Assembly (NCBI GenBank): GCA_035456105.1
Contig: DATIDV010000003.1
Coordinates: 1-64,000, forward strand
DNA: 64,000 nt
Direction of reading: 5' to 3'
From: Viridibacterium sp035456105
Lineage (GTDB): Bacteria > Pseudomonadota > Gammaproteobacteria > Burkholderiales > Rhodocyclaceae
Within the stretch, counting starts at the first letter, position 1, and each line of letters opens with the position of its first letter. The notes under the pieces were generated by a model, which had not been told where the DNA came from, did no database searches, and worked only from the letters and a program-made list of their open reading frames with translations. Positions 42,142 through 51,238 of this stretch are shown piece after piece. The translations under genes and the position numbers were made by a program.

Positions 42142-42702
42142 ATGCAAGAATCAGATCATCAGGAAGATTTGGGCCCCAGCAAGTCGCAGCGCAAGCGCGA
42201 CATGCATGCACTTCAGGACCTTGGCGAAGAACTCGTCAAGCTCTCCAAGGATAGGCTGGCGAAGATCGACATCGACGACACCCTGCGCGACGCCGTGCGC
42301 GTTGCGCAGCGCATGCCCGGCAGAAATGAAGCCCTGCGCCGCCAGATGCAGTACATCGGCAAACTCATGCGCGACGCCGACACGGCGCCGATTCGCGCTG
42401 CGCTGGATGCGGTCAATGGCGTCTCGCGCGCTGAAACCGCGCGCATGCACCGACTTGAGCGCCTGCGCGAACGCCTAATCGAAGACGAAAAGGTGATTGG
42501 CGAAATCGCCACGCAATATCCCGGCGCAGACCTGCAGCAACTGCGCCAGATGCGCCGCAACGCCATTCGCGAGAAAGAGCTCAATCGTCCGCCACGCGCC
42601 TTCCGCGAGATCTATCAGGCACTGCGCGAGCTCGACCTCGGCGGTGGCAGGCGCGACAATGACGAATACGTATCGCCCGACGAGGATGATGTGGATGAGT
42701 AA
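42142..42702 (+). CDS. darP: ribosome-associated protein DarP (YjgA)
   Basis: A 186-residue, highly charged helical protein of the DUF615/YjgA family (KSQRKRDMHALQDLGEELVKL, then RIAEMRLDERLRE-like RLRERLIEDEK, and ADLQQLRQMRRNAIREKELNRPPRAFREIYQALREL). DarP binds late 50S precursors and assists maturation of the peptidyl-transferase centre. The stop overlaps the mogA start by eight bases, indicating coupling. Confidence 0.9.
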   Translation: MQESDHQEDLGPSKSQRKRDMHALQDLGEELVKLSKDRLAKIDIDDTLRDAVRVAQRMPGRNEALRRQMQYIGKLMRDADTAPIRAALDAVNGVSRAETARMHRLERLRERLIEDEKVIGEIATQYPGADLQQLRQMRRNAIREKELNRPPRAFREIYQALRELDLGGGRRDNDEYVSPDEDDVDE

Positions 42703-43312
42703 CTTGCCGATCGCGGCCAGCAACGACAACCCATTTGTCATCGGCCTCATTTCCATCAGCGATCGCGCATCAAGTGGCACTTACGAGGACAAAGGCATTC
42801 CGGCCTTGCTGGAATGGTTCGGCAAGGCACTTGCCTCGCCTTGGCGCGCCGAGCAACGCCTGATTCCGGACGAACAGCCTCTCATTGAACAAACATTGGT
42901 CGAATTGGCCGATCAAGCCGGCTGTCATCTGATTGTCACAACCGGCGGCACCGGTCCCGCACCGCGCGACCTCACGCCGGAAGCCACGCTGGCCGTGGGC
43001 GAGCGCGAAATGCCGGGATTCGGCGAAGAGATGCGACGCATCTCGCGTCATTTCGTACCGACAGCCATCCTCTCGCGGCAGACCGCCGTCATACGCGGCA
43101 GCTGCCTCATCATCAATCTGCCGGGGCAACCAAAGGCAATTTGCGAGACATTGGAAGGCCTGCGTGATGCCAATGGCACATTGAGCGTCGAAGGCATTTT
43201 CGCCGCAGTTCCTTATTGCATCGACCTGATTGGCGGTCCGTACGTGGAAACCCGCACTGAAATCAGCCGCGCATTCCGCCCCAAAAACGCCCCAAAGCCA
43301 GTAGGCGCCTGA
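42695..43312 (+). CDS. mogA: molybdopterin adenylyltransferase
   Basis: A 205-residue MogA/MoaB-family enzyme that adenylylates molybdopterin before molybdenum insertion. Motifs are GLISISDRASSGTYEDKG, VTTGGTGPAPRDLTPEAT, and the INLPGQPKAICETLEGL segment. The start at 42695 overlaps the darP end. It supplies the cofactor for enzymes such as MsrP (23.4 kb). Confidence 0.92.
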   Translation: MSNLPIAASNDNPFVIGLISISDRASSGTYEDKGIPALLEWFGKALASPWRAEQRLIPDEQPLIEQTLVELADQAGCHLIVTTGGTGPAPRDLTPEATLAVGEREMPGFGEEMRRISRHFVPTAILSRQTAVIRGSCLIINLPGQPKAICETLEGLRDANGTLSVEGIFAAVPYCIDLIGGPYVETRTEISRAFRPKNAPKPVGA

Positions 43313-43349
43313 CCAATCATCACAATTTACTTTTAAACGCAAATAGCGC

Positions 43350-43378
43350 TTGCCAATTCGAAGACTTGGGGCCATTAT
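43350..43378 (+). promoter_or_regulatory. predicted sigma-70 promoter of the cold-shock gene
   Basis: TTGCCA (43350-43355), a 17-base spacer and CATTAT (43373-43378). Transcription from here would give a 5' leader of about 140 nt, the long leader typical of cspA-type RNAs, which fold differently on cold shock. Confidence 0.55.
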
Positions 43379-43524
43379 CACGAGTACGATTTTCAAGCAG
43401 TGTCGCAGTGTGTCTTGCAGTAGTGCCTCGCAGTTTTGCAGGTCTTCTGGTTTGCCATCCCTCCTCTTGACCGTCGTAACCGGGCTTCCTGCCCTTTTTT
43501 GCAATATTTTTAGGACACATCAAC

Positions 43525-43731
43525 ATGGCAACTGGTACCGTCAAGTGGTTCAACGACTCCAAGGGTTTCGGCTTTATTACTCCTGATGGCGGCGGCGAAG
43601 ACCTCTTCGCTCACTTCTCCGCAATTCAGAACCAAGGCTTCAAGACCCTGGCCGAGAACCAACGCGTATCGTTCGATATCACCCAAGGCCCGAAGGGCAA
43701 GCAAGCTTCCAACATCCGCCCTGCGGAATAA
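43525..43731 (+). CDS. cold-shock protein
   Basis: A 68-residue single cold-shock domain. RNP1 is KGFGFI (in NDSKGFGFITPDGGGEDLFAHFS) and RNP2 is LFAHFS. It binds single-stranded RNA/DNA and unwinds RNA secondary structure. AGGA lies eight bases before the ATG. It has a long predicted leader and a strong terminator of its own, so it is monocistronic. Confidence 0.95.
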   Translation: MATGTVKWFNDSKGFGFITPDGGGEDLFAHFSAIQNQGFKTLAENQRVSFDITQGPKGKQASNIRPAE

Positions 43732-43753
43732 GTTGGTTACAGATATCTGTACG

Positions 43754-43781
43754 AAAAGCCCGGTGCGCCGGGCTTTTTTTG
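43754..43781 (+). terminator. rho-independent terminator of the cold-shock gene
   Basis: AGCCCGG (43757-43763) pairs with CCGGGCT (43768-43774) around TGCG, followed by seven Ts. Confidence 0.93.
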
Positions 43782-43903
43782 TGGCGCCCCGGTTTCACAC
43801 AATGGTGGTGCACTTGCATCGCTTGGGCGTCACGCAAGTTTTACAATCTCTGGCAAGACTTGATCAAATTCATTGATCAAACGAAACAAGGAAATCAGCC
43901 TCA

Positions 43904-44170
43904 ATGGCAAAAGAAGAACTACTGGAAATCGAAGGCGTTATTGATGAAGTACTGCCCGACACGCGTTTTCGCGTGACGCTGGAGAATGGCGTTGTTGTGA
44001 TCGCCTACGCCGCTGGCAAGATGCGCAAGCACCACATCCGCATGATTGCTGGTGACAAGGTCAGCCTGGAAATGTCGCCTTACGACCTGACAAAGGCACG
44101 CATCACCTTCCGCCACAAGACCACCAACGGTCCGGCACCGGGTCCGCGCCAGAACACCTACCGTCGTTAA
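43904..44170 (+). CDS. infA: translation initiation factor IF-1 (short-tailed betaproteobacterial type)
   Basis: An 88-residue S1/OB-fold protein: EGVIDEVLPDTRFRVTLENG and GKMRKHHIRMIAGDKVSLEMSPYD are the IF-1 core. Ordinary IF-1 has 72 residues; this has a basic, Pro/Gly/Asn-rich tail (HKTTNGPAPGPRQNTYRR), as in the second infA of Burkholderiales. It is probably an accessory copy, with the main infA elsewhere. A perfect 10-bp stem-loop follows the stop. Confidence 0.92.
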   Translation: MAKEELLEIEGVIDEVLPDTRFRVTLENGVVVIAYAAGKMRKHHIRMIAGDKVSLEMSPYDLTKARITFRHKTTNGPAPGPRQNTYRR

Positions 44171-44171
44171 G

Positions 44172-44194
44172 CGTTACGGCGCCGCGCCGTAACG
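44172..44194. terminator. GC-rich stem-loop after infA
   Basis: CGTTACGGCG and its exact complement around CCG, immediately after the infA stop and before the convergent cysA stop. There is no T-run, so it may stabilise or delimit mRNA ends rather than act as a classic terminator. Confidence 0.55.
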
Positions 44195-44232
44195 AGCTTC
44201 GGGCGGATGGGAGAGGTCTGCGCAATCGCGCC

Positions 44233-45321
44233 TCAAATACCACCGCCCAGATCGAAGGTCCTGCTATCCAGCAGCGAATCTCCCTGAAAGACGCGCACGT
44301 TCCGCGGACGTAACCATACCGTTTCGCCGTTGGCGATACCCAACTCGGTATGGCGTTCGCGCGTCAGCTCGACCTCGAATATCTCATTCTGATGTTCGAC
44401 CTCCACCCTCACCAACGGGCCGATGGCCTGTACGTGCAGCACACGTGCGGACAAGGCGTTCTCCCCTGACAGCCGCGAGATTTCGATGTCATGAGGCCGG
44501 ACAAAAGCCACCGCTCCGTCGGCTTGCGTGTGCGCGGTGATGTTCTCGTCTGCGCGATCCACCTCCGCCCATGTGCCGTGCACACGGTTATGGAACACGT
44601 TCACATTACCGAGGAAACGATACACAAACGGGGTCGCAGGAGTGGTGTAAACCTCATCCGGCGTACCAACCTGTTCGACATGCCCCTTGTTCATCACAAC
44701 CACGCGGTCAGCCACCTCGAGCGCCTCTTCCTGATCGTGCGTCACGAACACGGATGCAATATGCATTTCGTCGTGCAGGCGACGCAGCCAGCGGCGCAGC
44801 TCCTTGCGCACCTGCGTGTCGAGCGCACCGAAGGGCTCATCGAGCAGCAACACTTTTGGTTCGACCGCCAAGGCGCGCGCCAGCGCGATGCGCTGACGCT
44901 GACCGCCCGACAGTTGCGAGGGATACCGCTCAGAGAGCCAATCGAGCTGCACCAGCTTGAGCAGATCGGTGACGCGTTTGCGGATCTGCGCCTCGCTCGG
45001 GCGTTCATCGCGTGGCTTCACACGCAAGCCGAAGGCCACGTTCTCGAAGACGCTCATATGGCGGAACAGCGCGTAGTGCTGGAACACGAAGCCGACCTTG
45101 CGCTCGCGCGTATGCACATGCGTCGCTTCTTCGCCGGAGAACAGGATCTGCCCGGCATCGGCCGACTCCATGCCCGCGATGATGCGCAACAACGTCGTCT
45201 TGCCACAGCCGGATGGACCGAGCAGCGCAACGAGTTCGCCCGTCGGGATGTCGAGAGAAACGTCGTCGAGCGCGACGAAGCTGCCGAAGCGCTTGGTAAT
45301 GTTGCGTATTTCGATACTCAA
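44233..45321 (-). CDS. cysA: sulfate/thiosulfate ABC transporter ATPase
   Basis: A 362-residue ABC ATPase. Walker A GPSGCGKTT, signature LSGGQRQRIALARAL, Walker B KVLLLDEPFGALD and H-loop FVTHDQEEAL are intact. The C-terminal TOBE part is present. The likely start is TTG at 45321, overlapping the cysW stop (TTGA), which keeps the family N-terminus SIEIRNITKRFGSFVALDDV. It powers uptake of sulfate or thiosulfate. Confidence 0.94.
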   Translation of the reverse strand: MSIEIRNITKRFGSFVALDDVSLDIPTGELVALLGPSGCGKTTLLRIIAGMESADAGQILFSGEEATHVHTRERKVGFVFQHYALFRHMSVFENVAFGLRVKPRDERPSEAQIRKRVTDLLKLVQLDWLSERYPSQLSGGQRQRIALARALAVEPKVLLLDEPFGALDTQVRKELRRWLRRLHDEMHIASVFVTHDQEEALEVADRVVVMNKGHVEQVGTPDEVYTTPATPFVYRFLGNVNVFHNRVHGTWAEVDRADENITAHTQADGAVAFVRPHDIEISRLSGENALSARVLHVQAIGPLVRVEVEHQNEIFEVELTRERHTELGIANGETVWLRPRNVRVFQGDSLLDSRTFDLGGGI

Positions 45322-46193
45322 GATTCCACCCTCTCCGGCGGCAGCGCCGCATCCAGCATTGCCGTCTCCCGGTTCATGCGCCACTCGACGATCGTCTTGG
45401 CAACCAGCGTTACGAGTGCCAGCAAGGCGAGCACCGACGCCGATGCGAACGCACCGACCGAGTTGTATTCGTTGTAGAGAATCTCTACGTGCAGTGGCAA
45501 GGTATTGGTCTCGCCGCGGATATGCCCGCTGACTACGCTCACCGCTCCAAACTCGCCCATGGCACGCGCGTTGGCGAGGATCACGCCGTACAGCAGGCCC
45601 CATTTGATATTGGGCAGCGTGACGCGCCAGAACATCTGCAGGCCGGAAGCACCCAGCGACACAGCCGCCTCTTCCTCGTCCTTTCCCTGCGACTGCATCA
45701 GCGGGATGAGTTCGCGCGCGATATAGGGGAAGGTGATGAACAACGTGGCGATGATCATGCCGGGCAAGGCAAAGATGATCTTGATGTCATGCGCCTGCAG
45801 CCATGGCCCCAGCCAGCCATTACGACCAAAAATGAGGATGAACAACAAGCCGGCTACGACCGGGCTGACCGCGAACGGCAGATCGATGAAGGTCAGCAGC
45901 AGGTTCTTGCCGCGAAACTCGAAGCGCGCCACCAGCCAGGCTGCCGCGAGGCCGAAGAGGATATTGAACGGCAGAACGATAACGGCGATCAGTACCGTCA
46001 GCAGGATGGCATGTTGCGTGTCGGCATCGCCCAGTGCAGCCCAATACGGTCCAAAGCCCTGGCGAAACGCTTCCGCAAACACGGCCAGCAAGGGCAGCGC
46101 GAGAAACAAAAACATGAAGCCCAGCCCGACGGCGATAAGCGTGTAGCGCACGCCGCGCGATTCGGCATTGACGCGTGAGTGGATGCGGCTCAT
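45318..46193 (-). CDS. cysW: sulfate ABC transporter permease CysW
   Basis: A 291-residue permease with six helices. The coupling EAA loop is EEEAAVSLGASGLQMFWRVTLPNIKWGLLYG, and the block FGAVSVVSGHIRGETNTLPLHVE is the CysW hallmark. The start overlaps the cysT stop by ATGA. Confidence 0.93.
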   Translation of the reverse strand: MSRIHSRVNAESRGVRYTLIAVGLGFMFLFLALPLLAVFAEAFRQGFGPYWAALGDADTQHAILLTVLIAVIVLPFNILFGLAAAWLVARFEFRGKNLLLTFIDLPFAVSPVVAGLLFILIFGRNGWLGPWLQAHDIKIIFALPGMIIATLFITFPYIARELIPLMQSQGKDEEEAAVSLGASGLQMFWRVTLPNIKWGLLYGVILANARAMGEFGAVSVVSGHIRGETNTLPLHVEILYNEYNSVGAFASASVLALLALVTLVAKTIVEWRMNRETAMLDAALPPERVES

Positions 46194-47065
46194 GCGCTCT
46201 CCCCTGCCAGCGGCTCGGGCGGCGCTTCCCTGCCCGCCTTGTGGCGATTGGCAGCCCACCATTGCAGCGTGTTGATGGCCAGCAGCAGGATGAAGGAGAT
46301 CACCAGCATCACGACAGCCAGCACCGTAGCGCCCACCACATCATATTGCTCGAGCTTGCCGATGATCAGCAACGGCGTGATTTCGGAAATCATGGGCATA
46401 TTGCCCGCGATGAAAACCACCGAACCGTATTCGCCCACGGCACGCGAGAAAGCAAGCGTAAAGCCCGTGAGCAGCGCTGGAAACAGCGCCGGGAACAGTA
46501 CGCGCGTGAAAGTCTGAAGACGCGTCGCGCCTAGCGTGGCGGCGGCCTCTTCCACTTCCGATTCGATGTCTTCAATCACCGGCTGCACGGTGCGCACGAC
46601 GAAGGGAATGCCGATGAAAATGAGCGCAACGACAATGCCGGCCGGTGAAAACGCCACCTTGAAACCAAGCGAGCCTTCGAGCCAGATACCGATCCAGCCG
46701 GTATTGGCGTACAGCGTGGTCAACGTGATCCCCGCCACGGCCGTCGGCAGTGCGAAGGGCAGGTCGACTGCCGCGTCGATGAAGCGCTTGCCGAAAAACT
46801 CATAGCGCACCAGCACCCAAGCCACGATCAGACCGAACACGGCGTTCACCAAAGCGGCGATCAGCGAGCAGCCGAAGGTGATGCGATAGGCCGCCAGGGC
46901 GCGCTCGCTGGTGGCGATCTGCCAGAACTCGGGCCAGGACAGGCTCATGCTGCGCGCGATCAGACCGCCGAGCGGGATCAGCACAAGCAGGGACAAATAG
47001 ACGAGCGCATAGCCCAGCGACAGTCCGAAGCCCGGCAATACGCGATGTGATGATGATCGATTCAT
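46190..47065 (-). CDS. cysT: sulfate ABC transporter permease CysT
   Basis: A 291-residue permease (CysU in E. coli). EAA loop: EEAAATLGATRLQTFTRVLFPALFPALLTG. The segment EYGSVVFIAGNMPMISEITPLLI marks CysT. ATG at 47065; a TTG three codons earlier is less likely. It is 108 bases downstream of sbp, a gap holding a GGGCC-rich hairpin (47130-47149). Confidence 0.93.
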   Translation of the reverse strand: MNRSSSHRVLPGFGLSLGYALVYLSLLVLIPLGGLIARSMSLSWPEFWQIATSERALAAYRITFGCSLIAALVNAVFGLIVAWVLVRYEFFGKRFIDAAVDLPFALPTAVAGITLTTLYANTGWIGIWLEGSLGFKVAFSPAGIVVALIFIGIPFVVRTVQPVIEDIESEVEEAAATLGATRLQTFTRVLFPALFPALLTGFTLAFSRAVGEYGSVVFIAGNMPMISEITPLLIIGKLEQYDVVGATVLAVVMLVISFILLLAINTLQWWAANRHKAGREAPPEPLAGESA

Positions 47066-47173
47066 GATTTGCAAAAAGAGAAGCGGGCCATCGGAGACTC
47101 ACCCCGGGCCCGCCGCATTATGCACTTCCACGGGCCTTTACTGGCCCGTAGACACGCATCCTTACTTGCTCAG

Positions 47174-48178
47174 TTACTTTGTCTGGTATATCTGGTCGAA
47201 GCTGCCGCCGTCCTTGAAGTGGGCGGCAGTTGCCTTTTCCCAGCCGCCGAAGGTCTCACCCACGGTGAAGGTCTTGATGGCCGGGAACTGCGCGGCGTAC
47301 TTCTTGGCAATTTCCGCATCACGCGGACGGATGTAGTTCTGCGCAGCGTTTTCCTGACCTTCCTTCGACCACAGGTACTCGAGGTAAGCCTGTGCCTGCT
47401 TGCGCGTGCCGTGCTTATCGACGTTCTTCTCGATGATGGCAACAGGCAGCTCGGTCAGGATGGATTCTGTCGGATACACGACTTCGAAACCGCCACGGCC
47501 GAATTCCTTGGCAATCAGTTCAGCTTCGCTCTCGAAGGTCAGCAGCACATCGCCTTGCCCGCGCTGCATGAAGGTCGTCGTCGCATCGCGACCGCCAGAA
47601 GGAAACAGCGGCGCATTCTTCAGCAGCTGACCGACAAAGGTCGCCGCGGTCTTCTCGTTGCCACCAGGCTGATGCAGCGCCCAGCCCCATGCAGCGAGGT
47701 AGGAATAGCGGCCGTTGCCGGTGTTTTTCGGGTGCGGAATGATCACGGCCACGCCCGGCTTCGCCAGATCGCTCCAGTCTTTCAGCCCCTTGGGATTGCC
47801 CTTGCGCACGATGAACACCATGGTCGAGGTATAAGGCGCGGCTTCGTTCGGGAATTTCTTCGTCCAGTCCGGCGCAACCAGACCCTTGGTGACGAGGAAG
47901 TTGATGTCGGTCGCCTGGTTCATGGTGACCACATCGGCTTCGAGGCCGTCAGCCACGGCGCGCACCTGACCGGTCGACCCGGCGTGCGACTGTTTGACCT
48001 CGACGGTCTCGCCAGTCTTGGCCTTCCAGGCGGCGATGAATTTGGGGTTGTAGTCCTTGAACACGTCACGAGCGACGTCGTAGGACACATTGAGCAGGCT
48101 GACCTGGGCTTGTGCAGCAAGGGACAGGCTGCCGAGCGCAGCAACAAGCAGCACGTGCTTGAGCGAAGAGATTTTCAT
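47174..48178 (-). CDS. sbp: sulfate-binding protein
   Basis: A 334-residue periplasmic binding protein with a signal peptide (LLVAALGSLSLAAQAQ). The mature segments VSLLNVSYDVARDVFKDYN, VKQSHAGSTGQVRAVADGLEADVVTMNQATD and GGRDATTTFMQRGQGDVLLTFESEA match the Sbp/CysP family. AGGAG precedes the ATG. A predicted promoter lies immediately upstream (48204-48232). It heads the sbp-cysT-cysW-cysA operon. Confidence 0.94.
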   Translation of the reverse strand: MKISSLKHVLLVAALGSLSLAAQAQVSLLNVSYDVARDVFKDYNPKFIAAWKAKTGETVEVKQSHAGSTGQVRAVADGLEADVVTMNQATDINFLVTKGLVAPDWTKKFPNEAAPYTSTMVFIVRKGNPKGLKDWSDLAKPGVAVIIPHPKNTGNGRYSYLAAWGWALHQPGGNEKTAATFVGQLLKNAPLFPSGGRDATTTFMQRGQGDVLLTFESEAELIAKEFGRGGFEVVYPTESILTELPVAIIEKNVDKHGTRKQAQAYLEYLWSKEGQENAAQNYIRPRDAEIAKKYAAQFPAIKTFTVGETFGGWEKATAAHFKDGGSFDQIYQTK

Positions 48179-48203
48179 GGGGTACTCCTGATGAAGAGCC
48201 GTG

Positions 48204-48232
48204 ATTATTCCAGTCCTACCCCTCGCCCTCAA
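48204..48232 (-). promoter_or_regulatory. predicted promoter of the sbp-cysTWA operon
   Basis: On the minus strand TTGAGG (48227-48232), a 17-base spacer and AATAAT (48204-48209) form a good sigma-70 pair about 25-50 bases before the sbp ATG. No CysB site could be assigned. Confidence 0.5.
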
Positions 48233-48287
48233 CCCGCAAGAACAGCAATGCTTAGATCGAGCGGGAATAACGACAGCCGAAGCACCG

Positions 48288-50111
48288 TTACACCACGTGC
48301 GAAATCTGGCCGAGGAACTCGTCGTCGAGCCCGCCCTCGTCCTCACCCGGACGCTGCAAGGCGATGCCCACTGTGAGGATGTCGATCACCAGCAGATGCA
48401 GCACGCGCGAAATCATCGCCATGAAGCGCGAGCTGTCTTCCGGATGGTCGACCGCGATACATAGCTGCGCTTTCTTTGCCAGTGGCGACTGACCTGCCGT
48501 GATGGCGATGACTGAGGCCCCCGCGGCCTGCGCCAGCTCGACAGCCTCGATCAGTTCCGTGACACGCCCGGAACTCGACACAGCCAGCACCACATCACCA
48601 GGACCCAGGGTGCGTGCCGAGAGACGCTGCATGTGCGTGTCGGAGTAAGCCGTGCATGGAATGCGGAAACGGAAGAACTTGTGCTGACCATCCTGAGCAA
48701 CGATTCCCGAATTACCGACGCCATAGAGCTCGATACGATGGGCAGCTCGCAAAAGGTTTGTCGCTTCATCGATCGCCGCGGTATTGAGCGTGTCACGCAA
48801 GCGCAGAATGGCCGAGACGGTGTTGTCCAACACCTTGGCGCTGACATCAGGCGTGCTGTCGCTGTGGCGCACCTGGCTGTGGCGTACCGGTAATGTGCCG
48901 GTGAGTCCCGATGCGAGTTTCAACTTGAAATCCTGCAAGCCCTGAAAGCCCAAAGAGCGGCAGAAACGTATGACAGTGGGCTGGCTGACCTCGGCCTGCC
49001 GCGCGATCTCGACGATGGGGTCGTTGAGCACGCTGCGCGGCCGCAGCATGATCAGATCGGCAACCTGCTGCTCGGCACGCGAGAGCTGGTCGCGACTGCG
49101 GCGGATGAGATCGACGAGGTGGCTTTCCCCCGCACGCCCATGCTTGCGCAAGGCATCGGACAGAATCGCGGAGACGCCCAGCAGGGTCGGGTGAGGCGCC
49201 GAGATGACATAGGTCGGAATGCGCGACAGGTAGTCCGCAAAGCGCCCCTTGGCCTCAAAGCGCCGCCGGAAAGGCGACTGACGGAAGTGCTCACCGAGAC
49301 GCGGTACGATACCGCCGCCGATGTAGATGCCGCCCACAGCGCCGAGCGTCATCGCTACATCCGCAGCGACCGTGCCCAGCATCGCGCAGAAACAATCCAC
49401 TGTCTCGACGCACAGCGCGTCACTGCCGTTCAACGCAGCTTCCACGATGGCAGCCGCCGACAGGCTCTGCACACCGCGACCGGCATGGCCCGCCAAGGCT
49501 TCGTAGCACAGCTCCAGGCCGGAGCCGGAAACCAGGCGCTCCGTCGACACATGCGTGTATTTCTTCCAAGCGTATTGCAGGATGACCAGCTCACGTTCGT
49601 CGTTCGGCGCAAAGCTGGCGTGCCCCCCTTCGCTGCCCAGCGTGACCCAGCGATCTTCCATCGGGATGAGGCCAGACACACCGAAGCCCGTGCCGGGCCC
49701 CAGCAGACCAATCACCGCATTCTCGCGCGGTGCGCCGCCCCCCACCTTCGTGCGATCTGCATCCGCCAATCGCGGCAAGGCCATTGCCAGCGCAGTGAAG
49801 TCATTCACCACCAACAGCGTGTCGAGCTTTAGCGAAATACGCGCAGCCTCGATCGAAAAAGCCCAGTTGCGATTGGTCATCTGCACCCGGTCACCGTCAA
49901 TCGGGTTGGCAATGGCAATCGCTGCATGCCTGACTTCAAGACCTTCCTGCGCATTCAGATAGGCGCGCGTGACATCCTCGAAACCGCGGTAATCGTCGCA
50001 ATTGAGTACAACGACGCGGTCAATCACATCGGGCGCGAATTCGAGCGCAAAGCGCGCGAAGGTTGCGCCGATGTCAGCGAGAAGACGTGGGCCGTCAGAG
50101 TAATTCGGCAT
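48288..50111 (-). CDS. bifunctional glucokinase / RpiR (HexR-type) transcriptional regulator
   Basis: A 607-residue fusion. Residues 1 to about 330 are a bacterial glucokinase: LLADIGATFARFAL (phosphate 1), VVNDFTALAMALP, LLGPGTGFGVSGLI and GGIYIGGGIVPRL. Residues about 335-607 are an RpiR protein: a helix-turn-helix (EIARQAEVSQPTVIRFCRSLGFQG) and a SIS sugar-phosphate domain (VGNSGIVAQDGQHKF, VLAVSSSGRVTELIE). HexR-like domains repress sugar genes and release DNA on binding a pathway intermediate. It is the last gene of the glucose ABC operon, 15 bases after the ATPase gene. Such fusions are known in Burkholderia and relatives. Confidence 0.93.
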   Translation of the reverse strand: MPNYSDGPRLLADIGATFARFALEFAPDVIDRVVVLNCDDYRGFEDVTRAYLNAQEGLEVRHAAIAIANPIDGDRVQMTNRNWAFSIEAARISLKLDTLLVVNDFTALAMALPRLADADRTKVGGGAPRENAVIGLLGPGTGFGVSGLIPMEDRWVTLGSEGGHASFAPNDERELVILQYAWKKYTHVSTERLVSGSGLELCYEALAGHAGRGVQSLSAAAIVEAALNGSDALCVETVDCFCAMLGTVAADVAMTLGAVGGIYIGGGIVPRLGEHFRQSPFRRRFEAKGRFADYLSRIPTYVISAPHPTLLGVSAILSDALRKHGRAGESHLVDLIRRSRDQLSRAEQQVADLIMLRPRSVLNDPIVEIARQAEVSQPTVIRFCRSLGFQGLQDFKLKLASGLTGTLPVRHSQVRHSDSTPDVSAKVLDNTVSAILRLRDTLNTAAIDEATNLLRAAHRIELYGVGNSGIVAQDGQHKFFRFRIPCTAYSDTHMQRLSARTLGPGDVVLAVSSSGRVTELIEAVELAQAAGASVIAITAGQSPLAKKAQLCIAVDHPEDSSRFMAMISRVLHLLVIDILTVGIALQRPGEDEGGLDDEFLGQISHVV

Positions 50112-50126
50112 GAAGGCTGATGAGGA

Positions 50127-51236
50127 TTACTGGATGCGCTGCTCGGTGGCCGGATCGAAATACACGACCTTCGTCAGGTCGAACATCAGCGGCATCTTCT
50201 CGCCGGGCACGCTTGCGAAGTCAGGGCATACGCGGCAGGTCACCTTGGCGCCATTGATGTGGACCAGCAGCAAGGTATCCGGCCCCGTAGGCTCACTCAG
50301 TTCGATGGGCAGGGACTGACGCACGACGCGTGGGTCGTCGCCATGCGAATCCACCACTTCAGTAATCTGCTCGGGACGAATGCCGACGATAACCTCGCGC
50401 CCCTTCCACGCCGCCAGCCCCTCTCCGTTAACAGCAGGGAAGACGAAACGCTCGCCGCCACTTTCCATTTCGAGACCGAGGCCAGAACCCGATTCGCATA
50501 CTTTCGCAGTGATGAAATTCATCGACGGCGAGCCCATGAAGCCCGCCACAAAAAGATTGGCGGGATTGCGATAGATGTCGCCCGGCGTGCCGAACTGTTG
50601 CACCTCGCCCGCCTTCATCACAGCGATCTTGTCGCCGAGTGTCATGGCTTCGATCTGGTCGTGCGTGACGTAGACAATGGTGGTGCCGAGGCGCTTGTGT
50701 AGCAACTTGATCTCGGTGCGCATCTCGACGCGCAGCTTGGCGTCGAGATTGGACAGCGGCTCGTCGAACAGAAACAGTGCCGGGTCGCGCGCAATGGCGC
50801 GGCCCATGGCGACGCGCTGACGCTGGCCGCCGGAGAGTTGCGAAGGTCTGCGATCCAGCAGATGACCGATCTGCAGGATCTGCGCGACGCGATCCACTGC
50901 AGCCTCGCGCTCAGCCTGTGGCATCTTGCGGATCTCGAGTCCAAACGAGATGTTCTGACGCACTGTCATCGAGGGATACAGCGCGTAGGACTGGAATACC
51001 ATGGCAATGTCGCGATCTTTCGGCGACAGATCATTGACGCGTCGATCGGCGATGAAGACGTCGCCTGACGTGATCTCCTCCAGGCCGGCAATCATCGACA
51101 ACAGCGTGGACTTCCCACATCCCGATGGCCCTACAAGAATCAGGAATTCGCCCTGCTCGATATCGATGTCGATGCCCTTGAGGATTTCGACACCTGCGTA
51201 GGACTTGCGAACCTTGCGGACGGACAACGCACCCAT
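50127..51236 (-). CDS. sugar ABC transporter ATPase (UgpC/MalK-type)
   Basis: A 369-residue ATPase with Walker A GPSGCGKSTLL, signature LSGGQRQRVAMGRAIA, Walker B LFLFDEPLSNLD, and a C-terminal TOBE/regulatory domain ending FDLTKVVYFDPATEQRIQ. AAAGG lies six bases before the ATG at 51236. The stop of permease 2 lies two bases upstream. It energises the sugar uptake system encoded with it. Confidence 0.93.
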   Translation of the reverse strand: MGALSVRKVRKSYAGVEILKGIDIDIEQGEFLILVGPSGCGKSTLLSMIAGLEEITSGDVFIADRRVNDLSPKDRDIAMVFQSYALYPSMTVRQNISFGLEIRKMPQAEREAAVDRVAQILQIGHLLDRRPSQLSGGQRQRVAMGRAIARDPALFLFDEPLSNLDAKLRVEMRTEIKLLHKRLGTTIVYVTHDQIEAMTLGDKIAVMKAGEVQQFGTPGDIYRNPANLFVAGFMGSPSMNFITAKVCESGSGLGLEMESGGERFVFPAVNGEGLAAWKGREVIVGIRPEQITEVVDSHGDDPRVVRQSLPIELSEPTGPDTLLLVHINGAKVTCRVCPDFASVPGEKMPLMFDLTKVVYFDPATEQRIQ

Positions 51237-51238
51237 GC

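Noticed and set aside
47069..48376. 435-codon open frame antisense to the sulfate-binding protein gene
   Set aside because: No ribosome site or motif; sbp on the other strand is unambiguous.
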